Shown here: positions 1-10,385 of the stretch, piece after piece
Numbering within the stretch: the first letter of the stretch is position 1
How the letters are laid out: each line of letters begins with the position of its first letter
Translations under genes and position numbers: made by a program
NCBI RefSeq assembly: GCF_004345365.1
Contig: NZ_SLVF01000007.1
Location: forward strand, 62,001-126,000
Reading direction: 5' to 3'
DNA length: 64,000 bases
Origin: Kribbella sp. VKM Ac-2568
GTDB taxonomy: Bacteria; Actinomycetota; Actinomycetes; Propionibacteriales; Kribbellaceae
Notes under the pieces: model-generated
The model's input: the letters and a program-made list of their open reading frames with translations, nothing else
Databases searched by the model: none
What the model was told of the DNA's origin: nothing

Positions 1-201
1 CTGGCAGACCTGCTGCATGAGACCGCCGAGCGCCACGGCGCGTTCGAGGAGGCTGCCCCACCGCACGACTGGTGGGACTGGTACGCGGCGTATATGCGTG
101 CACGCGAGAACGGGAGTAATGCGGACGAGGCGTCCTCGGCTGCCGACCGGTACATGGCGGAGGTCAAGCACATCGTCGTCACCCCCACTGGCGCAGGCTA
201 G
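1..201 (+). CDS. C-terminal end of a VOC/bleomycin-resistance-like protein (partial)
   Basis: An open frame enters from the left edge and stops with TAG at 199-201, giving 66 residues. The tail has a Trp-rich stretch (HDWWDWYAAYM) followed by a helix ending in RYMAEV. From memory this resembles the C-terminal extension of actinobacterial proteins often labelled glyoxalase/bleomycin resistance, but the VOC core lies outside the window, so the name is tentative. It converges with the LAL regulator that ends at 220. Confidence 0.5.
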   Translation: MADLLHETAERHGAFEEAAPPHDWWDWYAAYMRARENGSNADEASSAADRYMAEVKHIVVTPTGAG

Positions 202-219
202 CGATTGTGGGCATTCGGC

Positions 220-2988
220 TCAGACGGCGTTGGTCGCCTCGAGTGCCTCGCGCAGCTGTTTGCGTGCGGTGATCCCGAGCTTCGCGAACACCTTGCGCAT
301 GTGCCACTCCACAGTGCGAGGGCTGATGAAGAGCTCGGCACCGATCTCGGGGTTGGTGAGGCCCTGCGTCGCCAACCGGGCGATGTGCAACTCCTGCGCG
401 GTGAGGTCCTGACGGGTGTCCACCGTCCGCTTGCGCACCGTCTCGCCGGTGGCGGCGAGCTCCCGCCGGGTCCGCTCGGCGAACGCGTCCATCCCCATCG
501 CCGTGAACGCACCGTGGGCGGCCCGCAGCTGCTCCCGCGCCTCGACGCGTCGGCCTTCGCGCCGCAACCACTCGCCGTACAGCAGCCGCGCCCGGGCCAG
601 CTCGGTGCGCACGTCGGCGCGGCCGAGGCGGTCGATCGCCACCCGGTAGAGGTCCTCGGCCTTGGTGCCCTCGTGCAGCTGCGCTTCGGAGCGCGCCGCC
701 ACTCCGAGCGCCCACGCGGTACCGCTGGCCTGCGTCATCTCGGAGACCTGCTCGAACGCGGCGGCTGCGGTGGGACGATCACCAGCACGCACAGCCGCCT
801 CGATCAGCTCGACCAGTCCCCAGTTCGACACCCCGATCTCCGCGGGGAAGGCGGCGGCCTCGCGGCCGGCGGCGCAGGCCTCCGGGTATCGGCCGAGTCC
901 GTTGTACAGCAACGCTTGGGCCCAGTTCGTGAGAGACACACCGATCCCTTCACCGCGGGCGACGACGTCGTCCTTCGAGGCCGTGATCAGCGGCATCGCC
1001 TGCTCCTCGTGACCACGGAAGGCTGCCAGCCCGATGGCAGCGTACGGCGTCAGCTTGCTTTCGGCTGCCTCGGTGACCGCATTGATCTCCTCGACCAGAG
1101 CGGAAGCGGCGGCCAGCTCGCCGGCGAACAGGTCCACGAAGACGCGCGTGTTCAAGGCCAGCGGCAGCGCGCTGAGCGCACCGGCGTCGCGGACGATCTT
1201 CAGGTGCCGGCGGGTCAACCGGTCCCAGGCGCGCTCGTCCCACAGATCGGAAGCCACGACAGCCGCCAGCCACATGAACCGCACGCCCTCCTCCAGGGAC
1301 AGGTCGTCGCTGTCGAAGGCCTGCGTCGCTCGCCTGAGCAACGGCGCCGCGACGGGGTAGCCGTCGGCGAACAGCATGGCTACGCCCCGCAGCAGAACGT
1401 CTCCTCGTCGCGGATGCGCCGCCGACGTCAGCGCGTTGCGCGCCGCCTGGGCCACCTCCACCGGCCCCGGTCCGGACGCCAGGCGCCCGGCGAACAGGGC
1501 GGCGGTCAGCGCGTCCACGTAGCTGTCGAGAGCTAGCTCGGCGTCGAGAGGTTCCAGCCGGCGAGCGGCGACCAGAAGCAAGGGCAGCGCTTCGTTCCCA
1601 CGCAGGGATGAGAAGCCGATCTGGGCGCGGAGCACATCGATCCGAGCACGTTGCAGGGCACTGAGCGGTCCGTGTTCAGCCACGGCCAGCAGGTTCAGTG
1701 CCGCGTCGAAAGTCCCTCCGTGCAGCATCGCCTGGGCCGCGTTGAGCTGGCGCTCGGCGCGGTCGCCTGCGGCCGGGGTCAGCATGGCCGCGCGCTCCAG
1801 GAACGCAGCCGCCGCGGCCAGTCCGCCATGGGCCAGCGCACGGCCGGCGGAATGCTCGAGCTCTGCCGCGACGGCTTCATCAGGACCTGTGGCCGCATGA
1901 GCGCGATGCCAGGCACGTCGATCCGGATCCAGGTCAGCATTCGTGACCTCCGCGAGCGCGCGGTGCGCTGCCTGTCGTTCCGGCGCTGCCGCGGACCGGT
2001 AAGCCACAGACCGTACCAACGGGTGCCGGAACCGGACCGTCTCACGCAACTCGATCAGTCCGGCCTTCTCCGCCGGGCCGGCGGCCTCCACCCCGATCCC
2101 GGCTCGCTCGGCCGCGCGCCACAGCAGACCGACGTCACCGAGGGGCTCTGCCGCCGCGGTGAGCAGCAGACGGCGCGACTGCTCCGGCAGCGGCTCCAGC
2201 TGACGTCGGAAGCCCTCCTCCATGCGGCTGAGCAGCGTCCGCGGCTGAGCAGTATGCGGACCGAAGGTCAGTTCCGTCGCCGTCAGCCACCGCGGCAACT
2301 CCAGGAGCGCCAGCGGGTTTCCGTGGGCCTCGGCCAGGATCCGGTGCCGGACCCGATCATCCAGCGGACCCATCATGGCCGACTCGAGCAGGCTCTCGGC
2401 GTCTGTGTCCGGCAGGCCACGGACCGTCAACTGCGGCAGGCCGGCCCATCTCTGCTGGTCCACGCTCGTTCTGGCCGCGATGACCAGGACGACGGATTCG
2501 GCTGCCAGCCGGCGGGCCACGAAGGCGAGGACCAGCGCGGAGGCCTGGTCCAGCCACTGCGCATCGTCGACCAGGCAGAGAAGTGGTTGCTCACGGGCGC
2601 CCTCGGCGAGCAGGCTCAGCGCGGCGAGGCCGATCAGGAAACGGTCCGGCGGGGTTCCGGTCCGCAGCCCGAAGGCGGTGCCGAGGGCATCCGCCTGGGG
2701 GGCGGGCAGCCGCTCGAGCCCGCCCAGCAAGGGTTCGCACAACTGCTGCAGACCGGCGAACGCGAGCTCCATCTGCGACTCGACGCCGGCCACGCGCAGG
2801 ATCCGGCTTCCCGACGCAGTGCCCGCCAGGTACTCGAGCAGGGCCGTCTTTCCGATGCCCGGTTCGCCTTGGACGGCCAGTACGGCGCTGCGGCCTGATC
2901 GGGCGGCCTGGATCAGACCGGACAGCGTCTCGCACTCGCTGCGCCGGCCACGTAGCCCCGGCCACTGACTGTTCGGTCGCGGCGACAC
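220..2988 (-). CDS. LuxR-family large ATP-binding (LAL) transcriptional regulator 1
   Basis: MalT-like regulator of about 922 residues. The N-terminal AAA/STAND ATPase has a Walker A loop (GEPGIGKTALL) and a Walker B-type strand (LLCLVDDAQWLD). A long helical TPR-like middle follows, then a C-terminal LuxR helix-turn-helix (LTNPEIGAELFISPRTVEWHMRKVF). I chose the GTG at 2988, just after GGAGGAGG; a TTG at 3000 would add four residues. It is divergent from the hydrolase at 3210 and is a close paralogue of the regulators at 4431 and 14361, all carrying the block MELAFAGL(H/Q)QLC. The inducer is unknown. Confidence 0.9.
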   Translation of the reverse strand: MSPRPNSQWPGLRGRRSECETLSGLIQAARSGRSAVLAVQGEPGIGKTALLEYLAGTASGSRILRVAGVESQMELAFAGLQQLCEPLLGGLERLPAPQADALGTAFGLRTGTPPDRFLIGLAALSLLAEGAREQPLLCLVDDAQWLDQASALVLAFVARRLAAESVVLVIAARTSVDQQRWAGLPQLTVRGLPDTDAESLLESAMMGPLDDRVRHRILAEAHGNPLALLELPRWLTATELTFGPHTAQPRTLLSRMEEGFRRQLEPLPEQSRRLLLTAAAEPLGDVGLLWRAAERAGIGVEAAGPAEKAGLIELRETVRFRHPLVRSVAYRSAAAPERQAAHRALAEVTNADLDPDRRAWHRAHAATGPDEAVAAELEHSAGRALAHGGLAAAAAFLERAAMLTPAAGDRAERQLNAAQAMLHGGTFDAALNLLAVAEHGPLSALQRARIDVLRAQIGFSSLRGNEALPLLLVAARRLEPLDAELALDSYVDALTAALFAGRLASGPGPVEVAQAARNALTSAAHPRRGDVLLRGVAMLFADGYPVAAPLLRRATQAFDSDDLSLEEGVRFMWLAAVVASDLWDERAWDRLTRRHLKIVRDAGALSALPLALNTRVFVDLFAGELAAASALVEEINAVTEAAESKLTPYAAIGLAAFRGHEEQAMPLITASKDDVVARGEGIGVSLTNWAQALLYNGLGRYPEACAAGREAAAFPAEIGVSNWGLVELIEAAVRAGDRPTAAAAFEQVSEMTQASGTAWALGVAARSEAQLHEGTKAEDLYRVAIDRLGRADVRTELARARLLYGEWLRREGRRVEAREQLRAAHGAFTAMGMDAFAERTRRELAATGETVRKRTVDTRQDLTAQELHIARLATQGLTNPEIGAELFISPRTVEWHMRKVFAKLGITARKQLREALEATNAV

Positions 2989-3209
2989 GTCCTCCTCCAA
3001 GCACTAGCTCCCAACGTTCCCATCCCGATTACCGCCACGCAATGGCCCCCCACCGGTCCGTTCGAGCTGACGGACACCAGGCGAACGCCGTACCCGTGGA
3101 CCAGGGAGGGGACCAGGGAAACCCACTGGTGCAAGGGATCGCGGCGATGGCCAGGCTCGATGACATCGACAGAACACCGCGGTTCTGTCCTGTTCGAAGG
3201 AGTTTCGCG

Positions 3210-4316
3210 ATGAGCATCCCTCCCTCAGAGTCGCCCAGCCAGGCCGGTGGCGCCGAAGCGTCTACGCGGCGGTTCTCCCGCCGCGGCTTCGTCGGCACCG
3301 GCGCCGCTGTTGCCGGTGGCTCACTGCTCGGTGGGTGGATGGCGTCTGCCTCAGCTGCCGCCTCGCCCTCGAGGTCGGTGCCGGACGGGTTCGGCTCGGT
3401 CTCCACCGCTCCGAGGCTCCCGGCCGGCTTCACCAAGACCTTCAGGAGCCGGTTCGTCCAGGCCAACGGCATCCGTCAGCACGTGGTGATCGGCGGTGAC
3501 GGTCCACCGCTCCTGCTGGTGCACGGCTGGCCCGAGAACTGGTACGCCTGGCGCTTCATGATGCCCGCCCTGGCTCGGGACTTCACCGTCATCGCCGTCG
3601 ACCAGCGCGGTATCGGGCTGACCGAGAAGACCCGCGACGGGTACGACGCGGGCACCCTCGGCGACGACCTGGCCGCACTGATGACCGAGCTCGGCCACCA
3701 GCGGTTCGCCGTGGTCGGCCACGACACCGGGTACATCATCAGTTACGCGCTGGCAGCCGATCACCGCGACCGGGTCGCCCGCCTGGTCGTCGCCGAGATC
3801 CCCGGACCACCAGGAGTGGTGGACCCCCTGGTCCCGCCCCCGCCCCTGTTCCTCCCCGAGTTCCTCAACAACAAGCTGTGGCACATCCCGTTCAACCGGG
3901 TCGACGACGAACTGATCGTGGACATGGTCAAGAGCAACGCGGACGCCTACTACCGCTACGAGTACTCCATCCAGGCCGGCGGCCCGACGCTGCCGGACTA
4001 CGCCATCGACTACTACGTCGCCCTGTACACCCGCGACCGGAACACGCTGCGCGCCAGCTTCGGCGTCTACCGTGCCTGGGACGCCACCCTGGAGCAGAAC
4101 GGGATGCGTCAGGAGACGAAGCTGACCATCCCGGTTCTCGGGATCGGCGGGGAGAACAGCTGGGGTCCCGCCGCCGCAGGGGGAATCAAGCCCGCCGCGA
4201 CCGACGTACAGACCCTGGTGATCCCCGGCGTCGGCCACTGGGTGGCCGAGCAGGCTCCCGCGGAGATGCTCGAGGCACTGGACACCTTCCTGGCCCCGTA
4301 TCTAAAGGCCGGATAA
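3210..4316 (+). CDS. Tat-exported alpha/beta hydrolase, epoxide-hydrolase-like
   Basis: The protein begins with a twin-arginine signal (RRFSRRGFVG) and a hydrophobic Ala/Gly stretch, so it is probably exported folded. The core shows the oxyanion motif HGWPE and the nucleophile elbow VGHDTG. Aspartate as nucleophile is typical of epoxide hydrolases and haloalkane dehalogenases rather than serine esterases. The distal His is in VGHWVAEQAP near the C terminus. The ATG at 3210 follows a GAAGGAG ribosome site. It lies between two paralogous LAL regulators, which may control it. The substrate is unknown. Confidence 0.85.
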   Translation: MSIPPSESPSQAGGAEASTRRFSRRGFVGTGAAVAGGSLLGGWMASASAAASPSRSVPDGFGSVSTAPRLPAGFTKTFRSRFVQANGIRQHVVIGGDGPPLLLVHGWPENWYAWRFMMPALARDFTVIAVDQRGIGLTEKTRDGYDAGTLGDDLAALMTELGHQRFAVVGHDTGYIISYALAADHRDRVARLVVAEIPGPPGVVDPLVPPPPLFLPEFLNNKLWHIPFNRVDDELIVDMVKSNADAYYRYEYSIQAGGPTLPDYAIDYYVALYTRDRNTLRASFGVYRAWDATLEQNGMRQETKLTIPVLGIGGENSWGPAAAGGIKPAATDVQTLVIPGVGHWVAEQAPAEMLEALDTFLAPYLKAG

Positions 4317-4430
4317 ACGCCCGCGCTGAACGGACGGTGTCTTGCCGGACCCCGGTGCCGGTGGAATGGTGAACAGGACGGCCCCACCATCCCCCTGCCC
4401 CGGGGCCGGTTCTGTCCGGGACGGTGTGCC

Positions 4431-7205
4431 ATGTCGAAGTGGCCAGGTCTGCGTGGCCGTGCCAGCGAGTGCGAAGTGCTGAGCGACCTCGTGACGAATG
4501 CTCGAGCCGGCCGGAGCCAGGTGCTGGTCCTGCGAGGCGAAGCCGGGATCGGGAAGACCGCGATGCTCCGGTTCCTGCTCCAGCATGCCGCGGACTGCCG
4601 GGTGAGCCGTGCGGCCGGCGTGGAGTCGGAGATGGAGCTCGCCTTCGCGGGCCTGCACCAGCTCTGCGCGCCCTTCCTCAACCGGCTGGACGAGCTGCCG
4701 GCCCCGCAGCATGATGCGCTCGCCACCACGTTCGGACTCCAGCCGGGAAATCCACCGGACCGCTTCGTGGTCGGCCTGGCCGTGCTGACCCTCCTGTCCG
4801 ACGTGGCCGAGCAGCAGCCACTGATCTGTGTCATCGACGACGCCCAGTGGCTCGACCAGGCCTCCGCGCAGACGCTCGAGTTCGTCGCCCGCCGCCTCAG
4901 CGCCGAACGGGTGGTGATGGCCTTCGCGGTCCGCACCTCGGATCAGCCAAGACTGACCGGACTCCCCGAGCTGGAGCTACAAGGTCTCGCCGGCCGTGAC
5001 GCGGCCGCGCTGCTGGAATCGGCCGTAGGCCCACTCGATGACCGGGTCCGGGGCCGCGTCCTGGCGGAGGCCCACGGCAATCCGCTGGCTCTGCTCGAGC
5101 TGCCTCGCCAACTGTCCTCGACCGAGCTGGCGTTCGAGCCCGGCCACGGACCGGCGAGCGACACCACCCTCATCAGCCGCCTGGAGGAAGGGTTCCTGCG
5201 CCAGCTGCAGGATCTCCCTGAGCAGTCCCGCCGACTGCTCCTGCTCGCGGCCGTCGAACCGGTCGGTGATGTCGATCTCCTGCGGCGCGCCGCCCAGCGG
5301 ATCGGCCTCGGGTACGACGCAACGGGGGCGGCCGACACGGCAGGTCTGGTCCAGTTGGGCCACCGGGTCGAGTTCCGGCACCCTCTCGTCCGATCGGTCG
5401 TCTACCGCGCGGCCACGGCGGAGGAGCGCCGTACCGCTCACCAAGCCCTCGCGGACGTCATGAACCCGGACAAGGACCCGGACCGGCGGGCCTGGCATCG
5501 CGCCCGCGCGGCGGCCGGCCCCGACGAAACCGTCGCCGCCGAGCTCGAGCAGTCGGCTGACCGCGCTCAACGGCGCGGCGGAGTCGCGGCAGCGGCCGCG
5601 TTCCTGGAAGCGGCCGCGACCCTGACCCCGGACCCGGCCCGGCGGGCCAAGCGCTCCCTGGCGGCCGCCCAGGCGAAGGCGACCGCCGGCGCCTTCGACG
5701 ATGCCATGGCGCTCCTGGCGGTCGCTCAGGCGGGACCGCTCGACGAGGCCGAAGGCGCGCGGGTCCAGCTCCAGCATGCGCAGATCTCCCAATACTCCCA
5801 GCATGGCAACAAGGCGCTGCCGCTCCTCCTTGCCGCGGCCCGACGACTGGAGCCGACCGACCCGAGGCTTGCCCGGGAGACCTACCTCGACGCTCTCGCG
5901 GCGGCCATGTTCGCCGGCCGGCTCGCCTCCGGGACCGACACCGGCATGCGACAGGTCGCCGAGGCGATGCGCCAGGTGCAGTTGCCCACAACACCGAGCA
6001 AATCCGACCTGCTGCTCCAAGGGGCCGCGGTGCTCTACACCGACGGGTACGCCGCGGCGGCGCCCGGTCTGCTCGACACCGTCCGGGCCTTCGGTCACGA
6101 CGACCTGACGGTCGACGAGGCCGTCCGCTTCGCGTGGCTGGCGGCGTGCGCGGCGACAGACCTTTGGGACGACGGCAACTGGGGCGTCCTCACCAGGCGA
6201 CATCTGAACGCGATCCGGGACATCGGTGCGCTCGGCGTACTGCCCGTGGCCCTCAACAGCCGGATCATCTACGACCTGTACAGCGGCGACCTGGCCGAGG
6301 CCGAGGCCCTGGTCGCGGAGTGCGAATGGATCGCTGAGGCCACCGGCGGCCAGAACGCGATGATCCCCTACGGCGAGGTGAGCCTGAACGCCCTGCGCGG
6401 CCGTACCTCACTCGCCGAGGGCCAGTTCAAGAGGCTGCTGGACGACATCACCGCGCGCGGCGAAGGTGTCGGCTTGAACATGATCAGCTGGTTCCAGGCG
6501 ATCATGTGGAACGGCCTCGGCCGGTACGACGATGCGCTGGCGGCCGCCCGAACGGGGGCGGCGTCACCCCTTGAGCTCGGACCGCCCAAGTGGGCCCTGG
6601 CCGAACTGGTCGAGGCAGGCGTGCGCAGCGGGAACACGGACGAGGCCGCGGGCGCGCTCGAGCAGCTCGCTTCCTTCGCGCAGGCCAGTGGCACCGAAGC
6701 GGCACTGGGCGTGCTTGCCGGGCGAAGCGCTCTGCTCCGCACCGGTGACGCCGCAGAGGCCTGCTACCGCGAAGAGATCGAGAGACTCGGGCACACCACA
6801 CTCCGCGTCGAACACGCCAGAGCACGACTCCGCTACGGCGAATGGCTGCGCCGCGAAGACCGCCGTACCGATGCCCGCACACAGCTCCGCACCGCCTACG
6901 AAACCCTGAGTGCGATGGGCGTCGACGGATTCGCCGAGCGCGCCCGCAAGGAGCTCGCGGCGACCGGCGAGGCCGTCCACCATCGCACCGTGGAGACCTC
7001 CGGAGACCTCACCAGCCAAGAGGCCCACATTGCCCGGCTCGCCGCGGAAGGGCTCACGAACCCAGAGATCGGCGCCGCCCTGTTCATCAGCCCACGCACC
7101 GTCGAATGGCACCTGCGCAAGGTGTTCTCCAAGGTCGGCGTCACCACCCGACGCCAACTCAGGCAATCACTGCCGGCCTCCGTCCGAACGCTTCAGCAGA
7201 ACTAG
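4431..7205 (+). CDS. LAL transcriptional regulator 2
   Basis: 924-residue paralogue of regulator 1 with the same architecture: Walker A GEAGIGKTAML, Walker B-type VIDDAQWLDQAS, helical repeats, and a C-terminal LuxR HTH (GLTNPEIGAALFISPRTVEW). The conserved core and tail match regulators 1 and 4 closely, suggesting local duplication around the hydrolase. Its last 39 bases overlap the convergent antiporter gene. Confidence 0.9.
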   Translation: MSKWPGLRGRASECEVLSDLVTNARAGRSQVLVLRGEAGIGKTAMLRFLLQHAADCRVSRAAGVESEMELAFAGLHQLCAPFLNRLDELPAPQHDALATTFGLQPGNPPDRFVVGLAVLTLLSDVAEQQPLICVIDDAQWLDQASAQTLEFVARRLSAERVVMAFAVRTSDQPRLTGLPELELQGLAGRDAAALLESAVGPLDDRVRGRVLAEAHGNPLALLELPRQLSSTELAFEPGHGPASDTTLISRLEEGFLRQLQDLPEQSRRLLLLAAVEPVGDVDLLRRAAQRIGLGYDATGAADTAGLVQLGHRVEFRHPLVRSVVYRAATAEERRTAHQALADVMNPDKDPDRRAWHRARAAAGPDETVAAELEQSADRAQRRGGVAAAAAFLEAAATLTPDPARRAKRSLAAAQAKATAGAFDDAMALLAVAQAGPLDEAEGARVQLQHAQISQYSQHGNKALPLLLAAARRLEPTDPRLARETYLDALAAAMFAGRLASGTDTGMRQVAEAMRQVQLPTTPSKSDLLLQGAAVLYTDGYAAAAPGLLDTVRAFGHDDLTVDEAVRFAWLAACAATDLWDDGNWGVLTRRHLNAIRDIGALGVLPVALNSRIIYDLYSGDLAEAEALVAECEWIAEATGGQNAMIPYGEVSLNALRGRTSLAEGQFKRLLDDITARGEGVGLNMISWFQAIMWNGLGRYDDALAAARTGAASPLELGPPKWALAELVEAGVRSGNTDEAAGALEQLASFAQASGTEAALGVLAGRSALLRTGDAAEACYREEIERLGHTTLRVEHARARLRYGEWLRREDRRTDARTQLRTAYETLSAMGVDGFAERARKELAATGEAVHHRTVETSGDLTSQEAHIARLAAEGLTNPEIGAALFISPRTVEWHLRKVFSKVGVTTRRQLRQSLPASVRTLQQN

Positions 7206-8356
7206 AGCCAGCGCCGGGAACAGCAGGACGGACAGCAGTCCGGCGCACACCAGAGCGGCGGAGGTGACCGAGGACATCAGCCCGGTCGCCACGCCGAGCT
7301 GGGTCGCCGCGACGATGAACGGCAAGGATGTTGCCTGCAGCAACGCCATCGCCGCGGTCGGCCGCGCACCGAGCCGCCGGACCCAGAGCAGCGCGGGTAC
7401 GCCGCGGGCAGCCAGCAACGCCAGCAGGAACAACGGCACGCGCAGGAGCGCGGCGGGATCGTCGAGCAGCCCGCCGAGATCGAGCCGCAGGCCACTGGTG
7501 ATGAAGAAGACCGGGATCAGGAATCCGTAGCCGATCGCCGCCAGCTTGACCCGGAACTGCGGATGCGTGCTGGAGTCCCGATCCACCAGCCCGACCACGG
7601 CGCCGGCCAGGAACGCACCCAGGATCGTCTCGAGCCCGAACTGTTCGGCCAGGACCACGAAGGCGACCAGCAGAACCACAGCCGCCCGGACCCGGATCTG
7701 CGCGGTCGTGTCCTGCAGCCGGAACAGCGTGGCCCCGACCCGCTGCGAACGTCCGGCCGTCAAGACCGCCATGCCGGTGACGGCGACCAGCGACGCGAAC
7801 AGGGCGAGCATCACCAGCCGCTCGCCCGTACTACCGCCCTCGGTCGAGAAGACCAGCGAAAGCACCAGTACCGCGGCGAAGTCCGCGACCGAGGCGGTCG
7901 CGATGGTGGACTGCCCGACCTCGCCCTCCACCCTGCCCGCATCCTTGAGCACGAGAACCACCAGGCCGAGCGAGGTCGCCGAGAGGGTGACCGCCAGCAG
8001 CGAGGGATCCTGCACCCAGCCGGCCACCGAGAATCCCCAGCCCGCAAGGCCCCCGATCACCAGCGTGACGAGGTAGCCGAGCACGGCCAGCCGCAGAACC
8101 CGGCCTCGCAAGCGGTGGACGTCGATCTCCAGCCCGGCAAGGAAGAGCTGGAACCCCAGTCCCAGCAGCGCGACGATCTGCACCGGGAGATCCACCTCGA
8201 CCAGGCCGAGCCCGTACGGTCCGACACGATGCCTGCCACGATCTCCAGCACCACCGCCGGAACCCGAAGTACCGGAGCAAGTCCCAGCAGCAGAGGTGCC
8301 AGCAACGCGATCAGCGTGACGAAGAGCAGGTTGGCGAAATGGACTTCCGGCATCAC
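7167..8356 (-). pseudogene. Cation/proton antiporter (Kef/CPA2-like), frameshifted
   Basis: Two frames together make one monovalent cation:proton antiporter with about 12 hydrophobic segments. The first frame, from GTG 8356, gives the N-terminal membrane helix ending LEIVAGIV. It then runs out of frame at about 8222-8226, where family members read I(V/L)LGPxGLG. The residues GPYGLGLVEVDLPVQ continue in the next frame to the stop at 7167. One base appears to be missing between GTG and GGACCG. Apart from this the sequence is intact, so either a sequencing indel or a very recent inactivation is possible. Confidence 0.8.
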
Positions 8357-8419
8357 GGCCCCTCGATGAGCCTACCTACGCGGCGACTTCAACCAGTTCA
8401 TTGTCACCGACCCCGCCGC

Positions 8420-9586
8420 TCAGCCTGCGAGGTGGTCTCGATGGTTCGAGCTGATCGTCGCCGGCTCTCGGGACCAGCGCTCCTCGATGTTGCCGAAGTG
8501 CCAGATCGCGAGCGCGAGGATCCACGCGGTCACGAAGAGGCCCACGATGCCGTAGCCGGCGTAGTCCAGGGGGATGGCTGCGACCGCGGCGACGGGACCG
8601 GTGGTGATGTTGCCCTGGTCGGCCACGACTCCGATCAGCTCGATCGTGCCGATGACGAGGGCAACCGTCACCGAGATGGTGGTGATGGTGAGGTTGTAGA
8701 AGACCTTGCGGACCGGACGGGCGAAAGCCCAGCTGTAAGCGGCGTTCATGAACACCCCGTCGACGGTGTCCATCAGGCACATGCCTGCGGCGAAGAGGAT
8801 CGGTAGCACGAGGATCGAGTAGAAGGGCAGGCTGAAGACGGCGGCGCCGCCGGCGAGCACCAGGAGACCGACCTCGGTGGCGGTGTCGAAGCCGAGTCCG
8901 AACAGCACCCCGACCGGATAGATGTGCCACGGCTTGCGCACGGAGCGGGTCAGGCCGCCGAGGATTCGGTTCATGAATCCTCGCCTGTCGAGGTGAGCCT
9001 CGAGCTCCTGGTCGTCGTACCGGCCGCGGCGCATGTCGCGAAAGACGCGGAGGATGCCGAGCAGCACTATGGCATTGACGATGCCGAGGATCCAGAGGAA
9101 GGCTCCCGAGACCGATGCGCCGACAACACCGGTGATCGAGTGGAGGCCGGAGTCACCGTCCTCGACCGGCCCCGCCAGGGCTTTCACGCCCGCCGACAGC
9201 AGGAGCGCCAGACCGAAGACGATGGTCGAGTGGCCGAGTGAGAACCAGAAGCCGACCGACAGTGGCTTGGGGGTGCCAGGGGCGACGCCGGCCTGGTCGG
9301 CGAGGAGCTTGCGTGTGGTGTTGTCGACAGCGGCGATGTGATCGGCGTCGAAGGCGTGCCGCAGTCCGAAGGTGTAGGCGAGTACGCCGACTCCGACGGT
9401 GAAGACAGGATGGTCGCCGCCGATGTGGTAGTGCCGCGGGACGACGAGGCCGAACAGGATGCCGAAGCCCAGTACGTGCAGGACCACGATGAACGCGGAC
9501 ATGCCGGCCAGGCTGCGCCAGTCGGTTCGGCCGAGGGAACGGCGGAACCGGGCGAGTCCGGCGGCCTCGGTGCTGGGGGGTGGCAT
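8420..9586 (-). CDS. Nickel/cobalt permease, NiCoT (HoxN/NixA/NhlF) family
   Basis: Polytopic membrane protein of 388 residues with the NiCoT signature RHAFDADHI in the second helix, the motif LGFDTATE and a GMCLMDTxDG segment. The family imports Ni2+ or Co2+; rhodococcal NhlF supplies cobalt to nitrile hydratase. The ATG at 9586 follows AAGGAG. Selectivity cannot be read from sequence alone. Given the cobalt-type nitrile hydratase at 36 kb, cobalt is a reasonable guess, though this gene is far from that cluster and lacks its operator. Confidence 0.92.
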   Translation of the reverse strand: MPPPSTEAAGLARFRRSLGRTDWRSLAGMSAFIVVLHVLGFGILFGLVVPRHYHIGGDHPVFTVGVGVLAYTFGLRHAFDADHIAAVDNTTRKLLADQAGVAPGTPKPLSVGFWFSLGHSTIVFGLALLLSAGVKALAGPVEDGDSGLHSITGVVGASVSGAFLWILGIVNAIVLLGILRVFRDMRRGRYDDQELEAHLDRRGFMNRILGGLTRSVRKPWHIYPVGVLFGLGFDTATEVGLLVLAGGAAVFSLPFYSILVLPILFAAGMCLMDTVDGVFMNAAYSWAFARPVRKVFYNLTITTISVTVALVIGTIELIGVVADQGNITTGPVAAVAAIPLDYAGYGIVGLFVTAWILALAIWHFGNIEERWSREPATISSNHRDHLAG

Positions 9587-9702
9587 CTGAAGTTCTCCTT
9601 GTCTGGTGCGTTGACGAGCAGTTCTGGAGGCCCGCCCGAGCCGGCCGCCGACTCTTGTCGAACAGCAGCCGGCCAGGGCGGAATGAAGGTCCGCGGATCG
9701 GT

Positions 9703-10116
9703 CTACGCGCCGAGGCCGGATGGATAGGCGTCGTCCCAGTCGCGCTGCTCGACATCGAGATCGAAGTCGCCGGCCGCCTCGAACGTCACGTGGGTCATCC
9801 CTTCGCCCGGGACGGCTCCGTGCCAGTGCCATGCGCCTGGCGGATTGCTGATGACGTCGCCAGTGCGTACTACGTGTACGCCGTCGTCGTCGGCAACCAC
9901 GCCGACGCCTTCGACGATGACCAGGTGCTGACCGCCGACATGCTGGTGCGGCACCGTCCTGGCACCGGCACCGAAGTGAACTGCCAGTGAGTCCAGACCA
10001 GGCAGCGCGCAGGGCAGGCCCTGCACTCGTACGTCGTCTGGGTTGTTGAAGAGCGAGCGAAGCTGGTCCGGGACCGGATCGCCTGACTGCCCTGTGGTGT
10101 TGCCGAACGCATCCAT
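9703..10116 (-). CDS. Cupin-domain protein
   Basis: 137 residues forming one small beta-barrel cupin. The first metal-binding motif is partly recognisable (VPHQHVGGQHLVIVEG) and the second appears as NPPGAWHWHGAV. Single-domain cupins of this type act as small dioxygenases, isomerases or sensors. It is upstream of the permease on the same strand with a gap of about 116 bp. No specific reaction can be assigned. Confidence 0.8.
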   Translation of the reverse strand: MDAFGNTTGQSGDPVPDQLRSLFNNPDDVRVQGLPCALPGLDSLAVHFGAGARTVPHQHVGGQHLVIVEGVGVVADDDGVHVVRTGDVISNPPGAWHWHGAVPGEGMTHVTFEAAGDFDLDVEQRDWDDAYPSGLGA

Positions 10117-10385
10117 GATTCTTCCTCTGTCCTCTATGGGTGAGTGGGCGGCCGGATCATCGGTGTGTCCAGGCCGCGCCGAGATGAATCGAAGGTAGGT
10201 CGCGAGCGAGGGCCAGGGCTTGAGTCATCCGACTGCACCTGGCTCGTTGCGACGCGCGGAGTCGAGATCAGCGACGTCGAAGCAGTCGAATGACCCAAGC
10301 CTCGCGCGGCGCGAACGCGTCACTGTGGCGGAGGCGGTTCGACGAGATCGCCGTCGCCACATCCGTTACCTGGAAGGGAACCGAC

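Noticed and set aside
205-2898. Plus-strand frames of 443 and 415 residues
   Set aside because: Antisense to LAL regulator 1, no domain content.
3098-3119. Direct repeat GGACCAGGGA, two copies 12 bp apart
   Set aside because: Only two short GC-rich copies between LAL 1 and the hydrolase, no counterpart at the other LAL promoters; too weak to call an operator.
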